From NCBI GenBank assembly GCA_033398695.1, contig CM065815.1:100716501-100780500 (forward strand): a DNA stretch of 64,000 nt, written 5' to 3'. The notes under the pieces were generated by a model, which was not told the DNA's origin, ran no database searches, and saw nothing but the letters and a program-made list of their open reading frames with translations. The position numbers and the translations under genes are program-made. How positions within the stretch are numbered: position 1 is the first letter of the stretch; each line of letters opens with the position of its first letter. Shown one piece after another: positions 1 through 10,374 of this stretch. This DNA comes from Orobanche coerulescens. Its lineage: Eukaryota; Streptophyta; Magnoliopsida; Lamiales; Orobanchaceae.

Positions 1-764
1 TAGGGTATAGTCGCCTTAGCCGGATTCGCAACAGGAACTGGAGTCGGTACAGTTGCCTTAACAGCTGAACTAGATCCGACGCTTGGGTTTCCAAATTTGA
101 CTGGAAACTCAGGTTTATACATCTTCATCCTGTTCTGAGCTTCTAACTTCAGACATAACCCACATAATGTATCGAAGTCCTCGTATGGATACAGTTCCAC
201 CGAGTTAGCTATGCTTCGGTTTAAGCCACGCAAGAATCGCGACATCTTCTGTTCCTCATTCTCCTCTATCTCTCCCATTAAGGTTAGATTCTCAAACTCC
301 TCAATGTACTCACTGACATTTAACTTTCCTTGCATGAGATCTGCAATCTTTCTGTATAAGGATAACCGGTGTGATGTTGGCACATATCTCTTACGAAGTT
401 TTCTTTTTAATGAATCCCACGAACGGATCTTTTCCTTCCCCGCACGAGCTCTTCGTGTTTTAATTCCTTTGTACCAAAGTGAAGCTCCTTTCCCTAACTT
501 GAGAATTGCATACTTACACCTTTTCTCATCGTCAAGGTCTTTAAATTCGAACATACGATCAATTTTTCGTTCCCATTCCAGGTAAACTTCAGGGTCTGTC
601 CCTCCAACGAACTCTGGGAGCTCGTTCACCTTGAACTCTTCGACATGGCGTGAGGGTCGTTCATAGTCACCACGCCTAGGTTGCCAACGCTGGTCGCGTT
701 GTTCTGGTACGTCGCGCAATGCATCACGAAGTTTTGCCAAGAAGTCAGCGTCGTTGAGATCCAT
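1..764 (-). CDS. gag: Gag polyprotein N-terminal part, element A1 (partial)
   Basis: Capsid-type Gag. Start chosen at the ATG (complement of 762-764) giving MDLNDADFLAKL, shared with B and C and 38 bases from the LTR. Then LPEFVGGTDPEVYLEWERK, the alpha-helical Retrotrans_gag region with KLRKRYVP and EYIEEFE, and a proline/serine-rich linker towards the zinc knuckle, which lies off the left edge. By eye the frame looks open to the window edge. Gag would form the cytoplasmic virus-like particle that packages the RNA. Whether the rest is intact cannot be seen. Confidence 0.8.
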   Translation of the reverse strand, partial: MDLNDADFLAKLRDALRDVPEQRDQRWQPRRGDYERPSRHVEEFKVNELPEFVGGTDPEVYLEWERKIDRMFEFKDLDDEKRCKYAILKLGKGASLWYKGIKTRRARAGKEKIRSWDSLKRKLRKRYVPTSHRLSLYRKIADLMQGKLNVSEYIEEFENLTLMGEIEENEEQKMSRFLRGLNRSIANSVELYPYEDFDTLCGLCLKLEAQNRMKMYKPEFPVKFGNPSVGSSSAVKATVPTPVPVANPAKATIP

Positions 765-783
765 AACGTCAAAGATCTTGGGT

Positions 784-797
784 GCTCTCTGATACCA
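784..797 (-). other. Primer binding site of A1 (tRNA-iMet)
   Basis: Sense strand reads TGGTATCAGAGAGC four bases (TAAG) after the LTR. It pairs with the 3' end of plant initiator tRNA-Met (usual PBS TGGTATCAGAGCC), with a change near the distal end. Confidence 0.85.
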
Positions 798-1137
798 CTT
801 ATGATACAAATTCTCACTTGGGAGTCGAATTCGCTCTCGATACAGCGGAAGTCCTTTTGATGAACGGAAGCTATCGACAAGAAACTGTCGGGAACTGGTG
901 ACAACAGCTCGCTACAGCAACAATACTGGCGAGTGATGAAGGCGGTGATTCGATCTACCACAAGACAGGAATTTGGTCCAAATGAAAAGACTCGAAACAG
1001 CACGTTTCGTTCGGAAACGGATTTAAGACAGGAAACACGTTCGAAGGATCGAACAACACTTTATATGAAATATTGAACAAGTATACAACTGTATCGAATA
1101 ATAAACAGAATATCGAAACAAGATATAAACAGATGTT

Positions 1138-1255
1138 TTATCAAATTAGACCTATAATTTGATAAAGTGATTTCTCCTCAAGACCTATTGAGAATCAATG
1201 ATTAGTATTCGAAACGCGTCGAATAAAAACCAAGTTTTGATGAAAAGCATTCACC
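1138..1255 (-). other. Four-hairpin RNA block, family A LTR
   Basis: In sense order: H1 arms GGTGAA and TTCATC; H2 ATTCGA and TCGAAT around CGCGTT; H3 CTCAA and TTGAG around TAGGTC; H4 TTATCAAATTA and TAATTTGATAA around TAGGTC. Other family A copies: 9789-9908, 23536-23655, 53386-53505 and 62585-62704. Folding is by eye. Confidence 0.7.
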
Positions 1256-1320
1256 AGGGAAAAACACAAAGTGTTCTCAATTCTTCAACATTCAATAATC
1301 TCCTATTACAACTCTCGCCA

Positions 1321-1330
1321 CTATTTATAG
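1321..1330 (-). promoter_or_regulatory. Family A LTR TATA box
   Basis: Sense CTATAAATAG, 66 nt upstream of the first hairpin of the block. The same box is at 9971-9980, 23718-23727, 53571-53580 and 62770-62779 in the other family A LTRs. Confidence 0.7.
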
Positions 1331-1770
1331 GCAAAAGTGGCACGACAAAATAACTTAAACTATTACCACTGTTCTTTAAAATAATGAAAGGATAATAAAA
1401 GGTTCTTCATGTCACTTGTTGACAAAAGTAAAAGTTGGGTCTTGTCTCCAAGTTGAAGTTTGTGACCGCTTTTTCATATAACAAGTTGCCAAGAATCCCG
1501 CCGCCTTTATAATAAAGAAATGCTGAAAATTCTTTGTTTAGCTACCACTTGGACCTATTCCTCCCATGTTGCAACTAGCCTTAAGTTATTCCAATTCCGA
1601 CAATCAAGGTAACTCCGCACTCGTATCCGTTTTCTCGCCCAAGAAGTACGTTGGAGTGCGATCGAGGTATTTTACGTCAATTCTTACTTCATCTTCTTCG
1701 CTTGGAGTAGTCGACTTCGTATCATGCCCGATACCCGAACTTTTTGTATCTTAAGTTTCGGGACGAAACT

Positions 1771-1789
1771 TCTTTTTAGGGGGTAAGGG
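1771..1789 (+). other. Polypurine tract of Tekay-type element
   Basis: TTTTTAGGGGGTAAGGG directly precedes the LTR start TGTAATATCC; plus-strand DNA priming site. Confidence 0.75.
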
Positions 1790-3730
1790 TGTAATATCCG
1801 TGTATTTTAGTATTCGTGTGTGTGTTATTTCGGACGTATTTAGTTGAGAATTTATTCGTAATTTCCATGTTGAATTATGGTTATTTGGAACCGTGTGTTT
1901 TGACGATCGGAATTGGAATGATTATGGTTGGTAATTGTCAAGTTTTGTGATTTCTGGAGTATGTTTGCTTTGGACGGAATGTAGAAGTGGTGACTCGAGA
2001 GTTATGGCCGTAAGATATGAATGTATTACCAAAAGGGTGTTAATAGAATAAGAGTAGATATTTCCGAATTGTGATTTACACAAGGGCTGAATTCGATCGA
2101 TCACCATAAATTCTACAAAAATCAAAAAATTATAAAATTATACAGGATTGTAGAGAATTGAGTTAGCTTTCCAATAGTTCAAACGGTGAGTCAATCGGAG
2201 TCCGGACGAAGGAGTTATGGTCAAAATAGCGGACCCTGGTGCAGTGACACGGCCGTGTCATTTGACGCGGGCGTGTCGAGTTATTACGGTTAAGCAAAAA
2301 CGTTCTGGATGGGTGACACGACCCCTGACTCGATCGTGTCATTTGACACGACCGGAAGTGCAGAAATGATGAAAAACCCATTTCGGGAGCTATATATATC
2401 CTTTGGTCGATTTTTTTGGGCATTCTAGCACCTTCCCTTCATCCTCCACCTAGAATCCTCCATCTTAAACTCCAAAATCAAGCCATAAACATGTTCCAAA
2501 CACTATAGAATCAAGATATCAAGTTCATTATTGAAGAATTATCCATCTCTTGGTTGAATTAAGGTATGTGGTTGAAGTGCTTCAAGTTATTTGAAAGAAT
2601 TTTGGGGTTTGTTGGGAATTCTTGATTCAAGTTCGTTTTGGATTTGGATTATGTTAGATTATGATATTGTAATCATGTTCCTTTGTTTTCCCTCAAAGTT
2701 TATGGATTAAATTCCGAGTTTTTAATCCGTTCTTGGGTTCGACCTTTGTCGCCTCCGTAGTGTTCGATTAAATGTCTCTAAGGGTAGGACTTAGGGTGAA
2801 TTCTTCCATTTCCGTGGTGTTGTGTTTTGATTCGGTATTCCGATGTGTTAGGATCGAATCGTTGAAGGAAATTCGGACCGTACATTCATCCGTTCGCCGT
2901 TTCTCGTGTCGTTCAAATTGAGGCAAGTACTTTGATTGTGTTTACTGTACTTCGTGTGAATATGTAAAAATGGAATTTGTGCCAATTGTTGATCGAGTGT
3001 GTGTGAGCCGAGTAAAACCAGTGAGGGTCCCCTGGGGTCCGGTAGGCTGCGTATCCCTACGGATCACTCGGTTGGGCTATACACCAGGGAGGGCCTGACG
3101 AGGTGTCTCTGAGGTGTGTATCTTGCTTGAGAGGTACAGGGCCAGTATAGCTCGGGAGGTTGTTTTGTGATGATAACTGTGATGTGGTATTCCGGAATAT
3201 CTGTGATGGCACTATGATTTCTGTGATTTTTGTTGATTATTCACTTGTTGTACATATTCTAGAATCATTGTACTTGCACCGGCTTCTTGCTGACCCCTTC
3301 TGGGGTGGATATACTTTTGTGTATTCAGGTACAGGTCCAGTGGGAGGACTAGCACAGGACGGACACGAGCTTGGTGGGCAGCATTGATATCGTACATCAT
3401 TTTGAGTTGGTGGTCGTATGGTCATGGTCAAAGTCGTGTTTTGCTTTTGTACTCGCGCGGGTACTGTCCAGTGTTGTATGTCATGTCATTATTAATGGTT
3501 AATGATGTTGTTGTATTCCCGTGGTGAACGGTCATATTGGTTATGATTCCTCGGGATGATATGTTGTTTGGTATTGTGATGTATGTCATGTTGAAATTAA
3601 AGTTGGTTTTGAATGTATGAACATTTATGTTTGTCGTATTTAATGTGTTTTATTTGGGTCTAAGCCTGGTAAGTTCTCCAAAAAGGATCTACGGCGCTGT
3701 AATATCTCCGTAAATCATGGGGGTGTTACA
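1790..3730 (+). repeat. 3' LTR of Tekay-type element
   Basis: Begins TGTAATATCC and ends GGGGTGTTACA. U3 holds a block at 2164-2230 shared with S2 and S3 LTRs in opposite orientation, then a GC-rich cluster of CACGGCCGTG-like palindromes (2236-2360) and a TATA box at 2391-2399. The first 5 bases to the right are TTTTG; the matching duplicate would be off-window. Short reading frames inside look like chance. Confidence 0.8.
2391..2399 (+). promoter_or_regulatory. TATA box of Tekay-type LTR
   Basis: TATATATAT, just downstream of the GC-rich palindrome cluster. Confidence 0.6.
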
Positions 3731-3732
3731 TT

Positions 3733-4554
3733 TTGCATGCATCTTCTTTACCTTGTTATGTCATGGGCGATTTTAACACTGTATTCGGTGCTCACGATTG
3801 CTTGAGTATGGCTCCCCCTCCCCAAATTTCTTGCTCTGAATTCAGACAGGCTATTGATGATGCAGAGCTCCTAGAAGTGGAAAACGAAGGAATCACATTT
3901 ACATGGTTTTCTCGTCAACAGTATGGGAATTTCAAGGCCTCCAAAGTAGACCGCAGTTTCATCAACAGTGATTTGGTTGTTCTTTGGGATACTATTCAAG
4001 TGCTTGTGCTCCCTCGTGTCAATTCGGACCATCATCCCATCCTTCTCTCTTGCATAGACTCCAAGCCCTCATCTCCACGACCCTTTCGCTTTCAAAAGAT
4101 GTGGACCTCTCACCCAAGGTTCCGGTCTATGGTCAATGATTCATGGGCTAAGTTCTTAGCTCCTATGAATCCCATTTCTAGGGTGGTCTGAAAACTCAAG
4201 AGTCTTAAGGCCGACATCCAACACTGGAATGTTCACGTGTTTCGTAATATCCACTCTTCTCTGACCGAGCATTACTCGAATCTAGCAGCCCTCCAGGAAT
4301 CCATTTATTCCCAAGGCTACATGGAGACTCTTTTCGACCAAGAGGTAGATCTTCAAGTTCTCATCAACCGCACTCTCTCTCAGCAACATGGGTATTAGAG
4401 TCAGAAGAATCGCTTCACCTTACTTAAATACGGTGACCGCAACACATCTTTCTTCCACAAGCTTAATGCTTCGGCCAAAGTGAAGTAGCACCTTAATTCC
4501 ATTCTTATTGAGAATGAGTTTTTCGATGACCACAAACACTTAGCCGACCATGTT
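3733..4554 (+). pseudogene. LINE ORF2: end of endonuclease and linker
   Basis: APE-type endonuclease C-terminal half: the YVMGDFNTVF motif (catalytic Asp/Asn), TFTWF, and the terminal SDHHPILL motif (catalytic Asp-His). The N-terminal half is missing on the left. After the endonuclease the same frame goes on through KLKSLK, YGDRNTSFFH and into the RT, broken by in-frame stops at about 4189, 4396 and 4486. The stop at 4396 replaces a Trp that is usual before GDRNT in plant LINEs (inference). Confidence 0.85.
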
Positions 4555-6101
4555 GTGAAGTACTTCTCGGATCTATTCTCGAAACCTATCACTTCATCAC
4601 CCATCGATTTCTCAATAATGGAAGAGGTGATCCAGTCGGATATCTCTCACGCCGATAATGATCTCTTATTGAAGATCCCTACCCATGACGAAGTTAAGGA
4701 TGTTGTTTTATCCCTCTCTCCAGACAGCTCCCCGGGTCCTGACGGCTTCTCAGGCTGCTTTTATCAGACTTATTGGGATATTATTTGTAAGGATGTGATT
4801 GATGCAGTCAGATATTTCTTTGTGGACGGATTCCTTCCTCACGGCCTCAACTCCAGCTTTCTATTTCTCATCCCTATGAAGAAGGGCGCCAACAAAGTAG
4901 AGGAGTTCCGACCGATCGTCCTCAGCACCTTCCTCTTCAAAGTCCTCACTAAAATTTATGCTACTCATCTGGGCTCTTTCATAGGCACACACCTCTCGCC
5001 ATACCTTCTGAATGCTTTAATTGCTTGCACAAGGATACAGATGACGGCAACTTGGCTTTAAAGATTGACATTAGGAAGGCTTTTGACACTATCAAATGGG
5101 ATTTCCTTCTATCGTTTCTTCAGTTTCTCGATTTTGTGGGGCTGGCCATAGTCCGTATGTCCACTATACTTCATTCATACCATCTCCCCATTCTTATCAA
5201 TGGCTCCCCAGAAGGTTATTTCTCCTGCTCCCGTGGTGTGAGACAGGGGGACCCCCTATCTCCTCTGCTCTTCTGTTTGGTGGAAGAATTCCTAAGCCGT
5301 ACGATCATAGACTGTCACTTGAGGAATACGGTCAGACCAGCCTTGGCCCAGATGGACATCCCCTGCCCACCGTTCTTGTTCTATGCTGACGATATATTGG
5401 TCCTTTATGCGGCGACAGTCTCCTCTGTTTGGCAAATTAGAACCGTTTTTGAAACCTACGGTCACCTCTCGGGACAATGGGTTAGCACGGCCAAATCCAG
5501 AGTGTTCCTCGATTCTAAGATTGCTCCCCGACGTAAGTCTAAAATTCTCCATATCTCCAGTATGATGGAATGCTCCTTACCTATGAAATACCTTGGTGTT
5601 CCCATCTTCATTGGAGCCCCTACTCGTTTGGTTTTTCAGCCCTATGCGGATTCCATTATCTCCAGATTTTCCTGCTGGATCGGATCCTCCATCTATATGG
5701 CGGGCCGAGCTTGTTTGTTTAATAGTGTTTTCTCTAGCGGACTTTTGCATTCCATGATGATTTACCATTGGCCTTTGACACTTCTCTCAAAGGTGGAGAC
5801 CGCTATGCATAATTTTATTTGGACGGGCGCTATTGATACTGGAGAAAAATTCAACATCTCTTGGAAGCGAGTTTGCTCTCCCATAGAAGAAGGGGGCCTT
5901 GATATTCATTCCATTCAGGCAGCTAACGCAGCTTATCTTTTTCGATTTTCTTGGGACGTTCTTACATCTTCTGATCCGGGAATGTATCTTCTCAGGGACC
6001 TCTGGCTTTCTAATGGTGTGGCTGGGAACTACTTCCGGAAATCTTCCCCTTTCAGCACTTTTCGCCCCCATATCCGTCGGCTTATTTCGGAGTCTAGCTA
6101 G
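4555..6101 (+). pseudogene. LINE ORF2: reverse transcriptase
   Basis: Non-LTR reverse transcriptase for target-primed reverse transcription. Fingers motif SSPGPDGFSGCF near 4725; IPMKKGANKVEEFRPI near 4870; palm motif KIDIRKAFDTIKWDF (5064 on); RGVRQGDPLSPLLF; catalytic FLFYADDILVL near 5370; then KYLGVP and the thumb. Around 5010-5060 the part between HLSPYLLNA and the DIRKAFD motif is shortened and the frame changes, so a deletion removed the usual SAFVxGR segment. The rest is open to 6101. Confidence 0.9.
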
Positions 6102-6415
6102 ATCGTTGGTCCTACCTCATCGGTCCTCTTTTGGCTTGATGACTGGCTCGGTTATATACTCACGGATAGGATTGGCATCCCTTCAGGGATGTCCCACTTC
6201 TATCAGCATCAGATCTCGGACTTCTATTACGATGATGCTTGGCACCTTGATCTGGTGTTTGTTCAAGCCTACCCGGAGATAGCCTGAGATATTGTCTCTA
6301 CTGTCATCTCCACCATGGGGAATGATCATAGGGTGTGGACCCCCTCCAAGAATGGACAAGTGACCTACAAATTGGCATATAATCACCTCCGTCACTCTTT
6401 CCTCCCCATCTCTTG
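6102..6415 (+). pseudogene. LINE ORF2: connection region, frameshifted
   Basis: Carries on past the RT thumb in shifting frames. VWTPSKNGQVTYKLAYNHLR can be read near 6330-6390, the segment that usually precedes zf-RVT in plant LINEs. Broken by stops and the following AT-rich block. Confidence 0.6.
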
Positions 6416-6745
6416 AATCAACAAAAATTCCTACTACCAACCAAATCCATTGGAAAGACTCGAAATCAACAAAAGATAATGTAAGTGGACCTGACCTATT
6501 TAATTATTATGATGATATCTACTATTCTGATATTAAAATTCAATAGAGATAAAATTCGAATTAGAACAGTTGACCCACAAACTCACGTAGATGAATCCAT
6601 GAACTCAATTATTTTTTTATTTTTTGTTACTAAGCATATGAACCGTTAATTGTCTTAATTCTTATTATTAACTAATAAATACTAAGACCTACTCTTTTTT
6701 CTTCGATTGACGAAATTTTATTTTTAGATCTTGTTCGTGAAATTA
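6416..6745. other. AT-rich block of unknown origin inside the LINE
   Basis: About 330 bp, far richer in A/T than the LINE around it, interrupting ORF2 exactly where zf-RVT should start. I see no terminal repeats, no clear target duplication and no coding sense. It could be filler DNA from double-strand-break repair or a small unrecognised element. Borders are approximate. Confidence 0.5.
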
Positions 6746-7722
6746 ATATTCCTTTGAGCAGATCTTACACTATTTGGAGAGCAATTTTTGAGCGTCTTTC
6801 ATCCTGGAAGATCCTGCGATCCTATCGCATACAGGGCCCCTCCATGTGCAGCCTCTGCCATAACTCAGGGGAGTCTTCTGACCATATTTTCTCTGAGTGC
6901 TCTTTCTCGTTACGCATTTTTACTAAGCTTTGCTGGGCTTTTGATATTTCTCTTGCTTTTCATGAAAGGTTCCTCAGTTTGTTGTTACAGGCCATGCAGG
7001 TCAAAATGAGCCCACAAACCTCGAAACTTTAGCTAGCTGCGTTTATTTTGGCTATTTGGGCAATCGGGGCCGCTCGGAATGCTTGTGTTTTTTACAACAA
7101 GACATTAGATGCTACTCAAACTTTATCCATCATACTATTTTGCGTGCGGGAGTCAGCCACCTTAATCTCGGCCCCTATGCATAACACAGTTCGGGATTTG
7201 GTCACTTTGAGAAAGCTGGGTGTTCAAGGCAATCCCGCAAAGCCCCCATCACACACCATGGTCTCATGGACTCCCCCGCCGCCTTATTGGATTAAAGTTA
7301 ACATTGACGGATGTGCGCTCGGATCCACTGGTTCGTCTTCAGGTGGCGGGATTTTTTGGAATTGTAGAGGATTTGCACTCGGTGGATTTCCTACCACCTT
7401 CCCCCAGGGCTTTGCTTTCGAGGCAGAGCTGCAAGCTGCTATGACTGTTATTGAGGTTGTTAAGGATCGGGGTTGGACGACCCTTTGGCTGGAGTACGAT
7501 TCCACCTACGTGGTTCACAGCTTTCAGACTCGCTCTCTAGAGGTCCCTTGGCGACTTCGCGCTTGCTGGATTAGAACTTTACATTTGATTAACGACTTCA
7601 CTTTAAAGGTCACGCACATTTTTAGAGAGGGTAACAGGCTGATGATGCCCTCTCTAACATTCGCATCCCCTTTACATGGTGGAACCCCCTTCCCCCCACG
7701 TGGCACACATCGCACATCATGA
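6746..7722 (+). pseudogene. LINE ORF2: zf-RVT and RNase H domains
   Basis: First the zinc-binding zf-RVT region (CSLCHNSGESSDHIFSEC, near 6845-6900). After a single in-frame TAG at 7030-7032 the same frame goes on to an RNase H: WIKVNIDGCALGS (first catalytic Asp), FEAELQAAM (catalytic Glu), LEYDSTYVV (catalytic Asp). RNase H fused behind the RT is typical of many plant L1 elements. The end (EGNRLMMPSLTFAS) departs from the usual EGNxxADxLA, so a frame change lies near 7635. Confidence 0.85.
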
Positions 7723-8117
7723 CCTATTCTTTACATATACTCGTGTTCACTAACCCCCTCACCCATAGTCTTTGTTGGTATTGATGTGTCTTTTGCAGGA
7801 TACCATCGATATTCTCACTGGGCCACAACGTCTTTTTTCCTCACGATACCCTTCCCCGTTATGTTCTCTTTTTGACTATGCAGGACTCCTTCCGCATTTA
7901 TTTGGGCCACGGCGTTTCCCCTCACTTTTCCACCCCTAGTTGCTTCTAAAGGTTCTCTTTATTATTGGCATTGATGGTATTGCCTTTAGGCTGCTGGTAC
8001 TCTTTTTCCCAATATTGACTTTTCCCACAGGGTTTTCCAATATATCGGTTTTAAAGAGGCCAGTGAGTTCATCCTACACTGGGGTGAACTCTAGATGCTT
8101 CTTGCGTCTTGGAGTCT
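7723..8117 (+). other. LINE 3' untranslated part, left piece
   Basis: Non-coding remainder between the RNase H end and the solo LTR; no other feature seen. The last five bases (AGTCT, 8113-8117) are the solo LTR target duplication. Confidence 0.55.
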
Positions 8118-8943
8118 TGATACGATATCAAATATTCCAATCGAAGAAGCTCCAATAAAAATCGACATCCACGACGATACAAATTCGTATGGCCATGCAT
8201 CATCATACTTGGGAGAAAAGAACACGCGGATTGGAGTTACGTTGTTAATCGGAACCGGAGTAACGTAAAACTTGACGACGGAATCGGTCCAAAAGCATGG
8301 AAATTTCGGCCATATCATGCTTGAAAGGGACTCATGATTTGTCTTCATCTTGAAGATATCCTCCTTCCCCACCTTCCTTCAAATCGGCCAAAACATGATA
8401 TTTGATGAAGACTTTCATCAAAGATTTTCTTCATGTCATAGTCACCATAATAAGTCCAAGATGCTTGATATCATATCTTTCCAAAATCTTCATGATCCCC
8501 TCCTTGGATGATTCGGCCGATTGGTATCATTGCTAGGAAGTTTCATTTTCTTGTTTTGTTGTATTTTCTTATGGTTGTAAACTACTATATATAGTAGTAC
8601 ATTTTGTATTTGTAAGTATCTTGAAAATCAATAAACCTTGTATTTCTTTGAAATATACGTTGAACGAGTTCAACAAAACTTTAGTTATTATTTCGACGCG
8701 TCTCGAATTTTAACTTGATCAATTCTCAATAGGTCTTGAGGAGAGATTATCTTTATCGAGTTATAGGTCTAATTCGATAAAACACATCCAAATCCATATA
8801 CGATCCTACTTCACGGCCGAAACCGCTTAAATTCGGCCACCACCTTGTAATTTTTGGTTGATACTTTGATACTTGTTAAGACATAATAATCTTCCGTTGT
8901 ATTTCATACGCTTTACGTACACTTACATACGTAATTCATATCA
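8118..8943 (+). mobile_element. Solo LTR of family E
   Basis: An 826-bp LTR, TGATACGATATC to ATTCATATCA, matching the LTRs of element E (28315-29252). It is flanked by AGTCT on both sides (8113-8117 and 8944-8948), so an element inserted here and recombined between its LTRs. The TATA box lies in a perfect 18-bp palindrome at 8581-8598, the hairpin block at 8659-8780. The first ~150 bases keep the open C-terminal polyprotein tail. Confidence 0.95.
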
Positions 8944-8948
8944 AGTCT

Positions 8949-9347
8949 GTCTCAGAGACACGCCCGACAGTTCTATCGCCTTGGACGGACCTCCTTGGCA
9001 CTCATTGCTCTGCCGCTCCTCACTGGTTTGTTTGTACCAGTTTGGCCACCCATGCTATACTTGCCTCCTCTCCGGATGTTGTTCCCGGATGCAGATCTTT
9101 CGATATTTCGAGTGTTGCCTCCCACTCCCAGCATTGTGGTCCATTTACACGTGGTTTGCCTCTCCACATTGTTCAACGCCCAATCTGTTAGGACTTCCTC
9201 ACTTCTCTATTCCACTACCGGTTTGTGGTAGTTTATGCTTTCCTTTTGCTCTGCATAGAATTTTTGGCCGCTTGTGGCCTCTTGCACTTTTGGATTTGGC
9301 CGTTTTCTTTTGTATGACTTTTTCACAATTTTAATACAAGCACCTAT
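8949..9347 (+). other. LINE 3' untranslated part, right piece
   Basis: Continues the LINE after the solo LTR. It ends in a T-rich stretch with TTTAATACAAG near 9328-9340, a common look for plant LINE 3' ends, after which satellite begins. Borders approximate. Confidence 0.5.
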
Positions 9348-9421
9348 TTAGCCAATTTTGCAATGTAAAATGCTCGAATCTAATCAATAAACCCGAGTTT
9401 TCTTAGGGTTATGACTCGAAT
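9348..9421 (+). repeat. Satellite fragment, forward orientation
   Basis: Part of the ~197-bp satellite monomer (the AGCCAATTTTGCAATG segment and the AAACCCGAG segment), cut by element B at the target duplication CGAAT (9417-9421). The other half of the same monomer resumes at 24122. Confidence 0.9.
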
Positions 9422-10374
9422 TGATACGAATTCTCACTTGGGAGGCGAATTCGCTCTCGATACAGCGGAAGGCTTTTTGATGAACGGAAGCTATCGACAA
9501 GAAACTGTCGGGAACTGGTGACAACAGCTCGCTACAGCAACAATACTGACGAGTGATGAAGGCGGTAATTCGATACAGCCACAAGACAGGAATTTGGTCC
9601 AAATGAAAAGACTCGAAACAGGCCACCCCCAAACAGTGACACTCGAAACAGCACGTTTCGTTCGGAAGCGACTTTAAGCCAGGAAACACGTTCGAAGGAT
9701 CGAACAACACTTTGTACGAAATATTGAACAAGTATAAAACTGTATCGAAAAATAAACAGAATACCGAAACAAGGTATAAACAGCTGTTTTATCAAATTAG
9801 ACCTATAATTTGATAAAGTGATTTCTCCTCAAGACCTATTGAGAATCAATCAGATTAGTATTCGAAACGCGTCGAATAAAAACCAAGTTTTGATGAAAAG
9901 CATTCACCAGGGGAAACACAAAGTGTTCTTAATTCTTCAACATTCAATAATCATTACAACTCTACTGCCACTATTTATAGGCAAAAGCAGCCTGACAAGA
10001 TAATTTAAACTAATACAAGCTGAGCTTAGAATAATAAAAGATAATAAAAAGGTTCCTCATGTCACTTGTGGACAAAAGTAAAAGCTGGGTCTTTGCCTCC
10101 AAGTTGTTTGTTGACAGCCGCCCTTTTTGCCAAGAATCCTGCTGCTTTTGTAAGAGAAAGCTGAACATTCTTTTATTTGTTTAGTTGCCACTTGATCCTT
10201 TTCCCTTCCCCAAGGTGCTGCTTGTCTTTTGTTTAAGTTACTCCAATTCCGACTATCAAGGTAACTCCGTGCCTCGTTTCTGTTTTCTCGCCTAAGTAGG
10301 TTGTAGTGCGATCGAGGTGTTTTACGTCAATTCTTACTTCATCTTCTTCGCTTGGAGTATTCGGCTTCGTATCA
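9422..10374 (-). repeat. 3' LTR of element B
   Basis: TGATACGAA to TTCGTATCA, a 9-bp terminal inverted repeat. TATA box 9971-9980 and hairpin block 9789-9908. The 142 bases next to the internal region (10233-10374) encode the C-terminal tail of the polyprotein, ending GIGVT and a stop. Confidence 0.95.

Larger units (their letters stand above)
1..1724 (-). mobile_element. Element A1: Ty3/gypsy family A, 5' part (runs off left edge)
   Basis: Minus-strand LTR retrotransposon. Its 5' LTR is 802-1724, the primer site 784-797, and the gag gene starts at 764 and leaves the window at base 1. LTR and gag closely match elements B and C (family A). It lies in the 3' end of a Tekay-type element: the sequence just right of the LTR (1725-1789) is the end of that element's internal region. 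The left LTR and target duplication are outside the window. The Pol of relatives B and C, ending in NVGDLSP...LRTIP, resembles the CRM chromovirus clade; this placement is from memory, not a tree. Confidence 0.9.
802..1724 (-). repeat. 5' LTR of A1 (family A)
   Basis: Starts TGATACAAA and ends CGTATCA on the plus strand, bounded by the primer site on the left. TATA box (sense CTATAAATAG) at 1321-1330. Four-hairpin block at 1138-1255. It is more diverged from the B and C LTRs than they are from each other, mainly at 1440-1600. Confidence 0.9.
1725..3730 (+). mobile_element. Tekay/Del-type Ty3/gypsy element, 3' end only
   Basis: Bases 1725-1789 hold the last codons of a Del/Tekay-like internal region (TTTCGGGACGAAAC, then the polypurine tract), a signature familiar from this chromovirus lineage. 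They run into a 1,941-bp 3' LTR. The rest was split off by A1 and lies outside the window. On the right the LTR abuts LINE sequence, so the element had inserted into the LINE. Confidence 0.75.
3731..9347 (+). mobile_element. Plant L1-type LINE, decayed, 5' part missing
   Basis: ORF2 of a plant L1 LINE in order: end of the endonuclease, reverse transcriptase, zf-RVT zinc-binding region and RNase H, then a 3' untranslated part ending near 9347 in satellite DNA. The 5' end is cut off by the Tekay-type insertion; a solo LTR (8118-8943) splits the 3' part and an AT-rich block (about 6416-6745) splits the region before zf-RVT. Stops and frame changes make it inactive. No clear poly(A) tail or target duplication is visible. 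Confidence 0.85.

Noticed and set aside
211..585. Plus-strand frame of 124 codons opposite gag, recurring at 14032, 17897 and 57707
   Set aside because: Antisense shadow of the conserved gag gene; it follows gag wherever gag is found.
784..797. Primer-site sequence as a tRNA gene fragment
   Set aside because: Only the 3'-end complement, placed next to an LTR; this is a primer binding site.
626..1003. Minus-strand frame across LTR and primer site of A1, and similar ones at 9384, 22933 and 52921
   Set aside because: Crosses LTR/PBS boundaries in a non-gag frame; chance frames in repeated LTR sequence.
2163..2423. Frames in the Tekay-type LTR (also 3160-3387)
   Set aside because: LTR U3/R sequence with promoter-like motifs; no protein similarity recognised.
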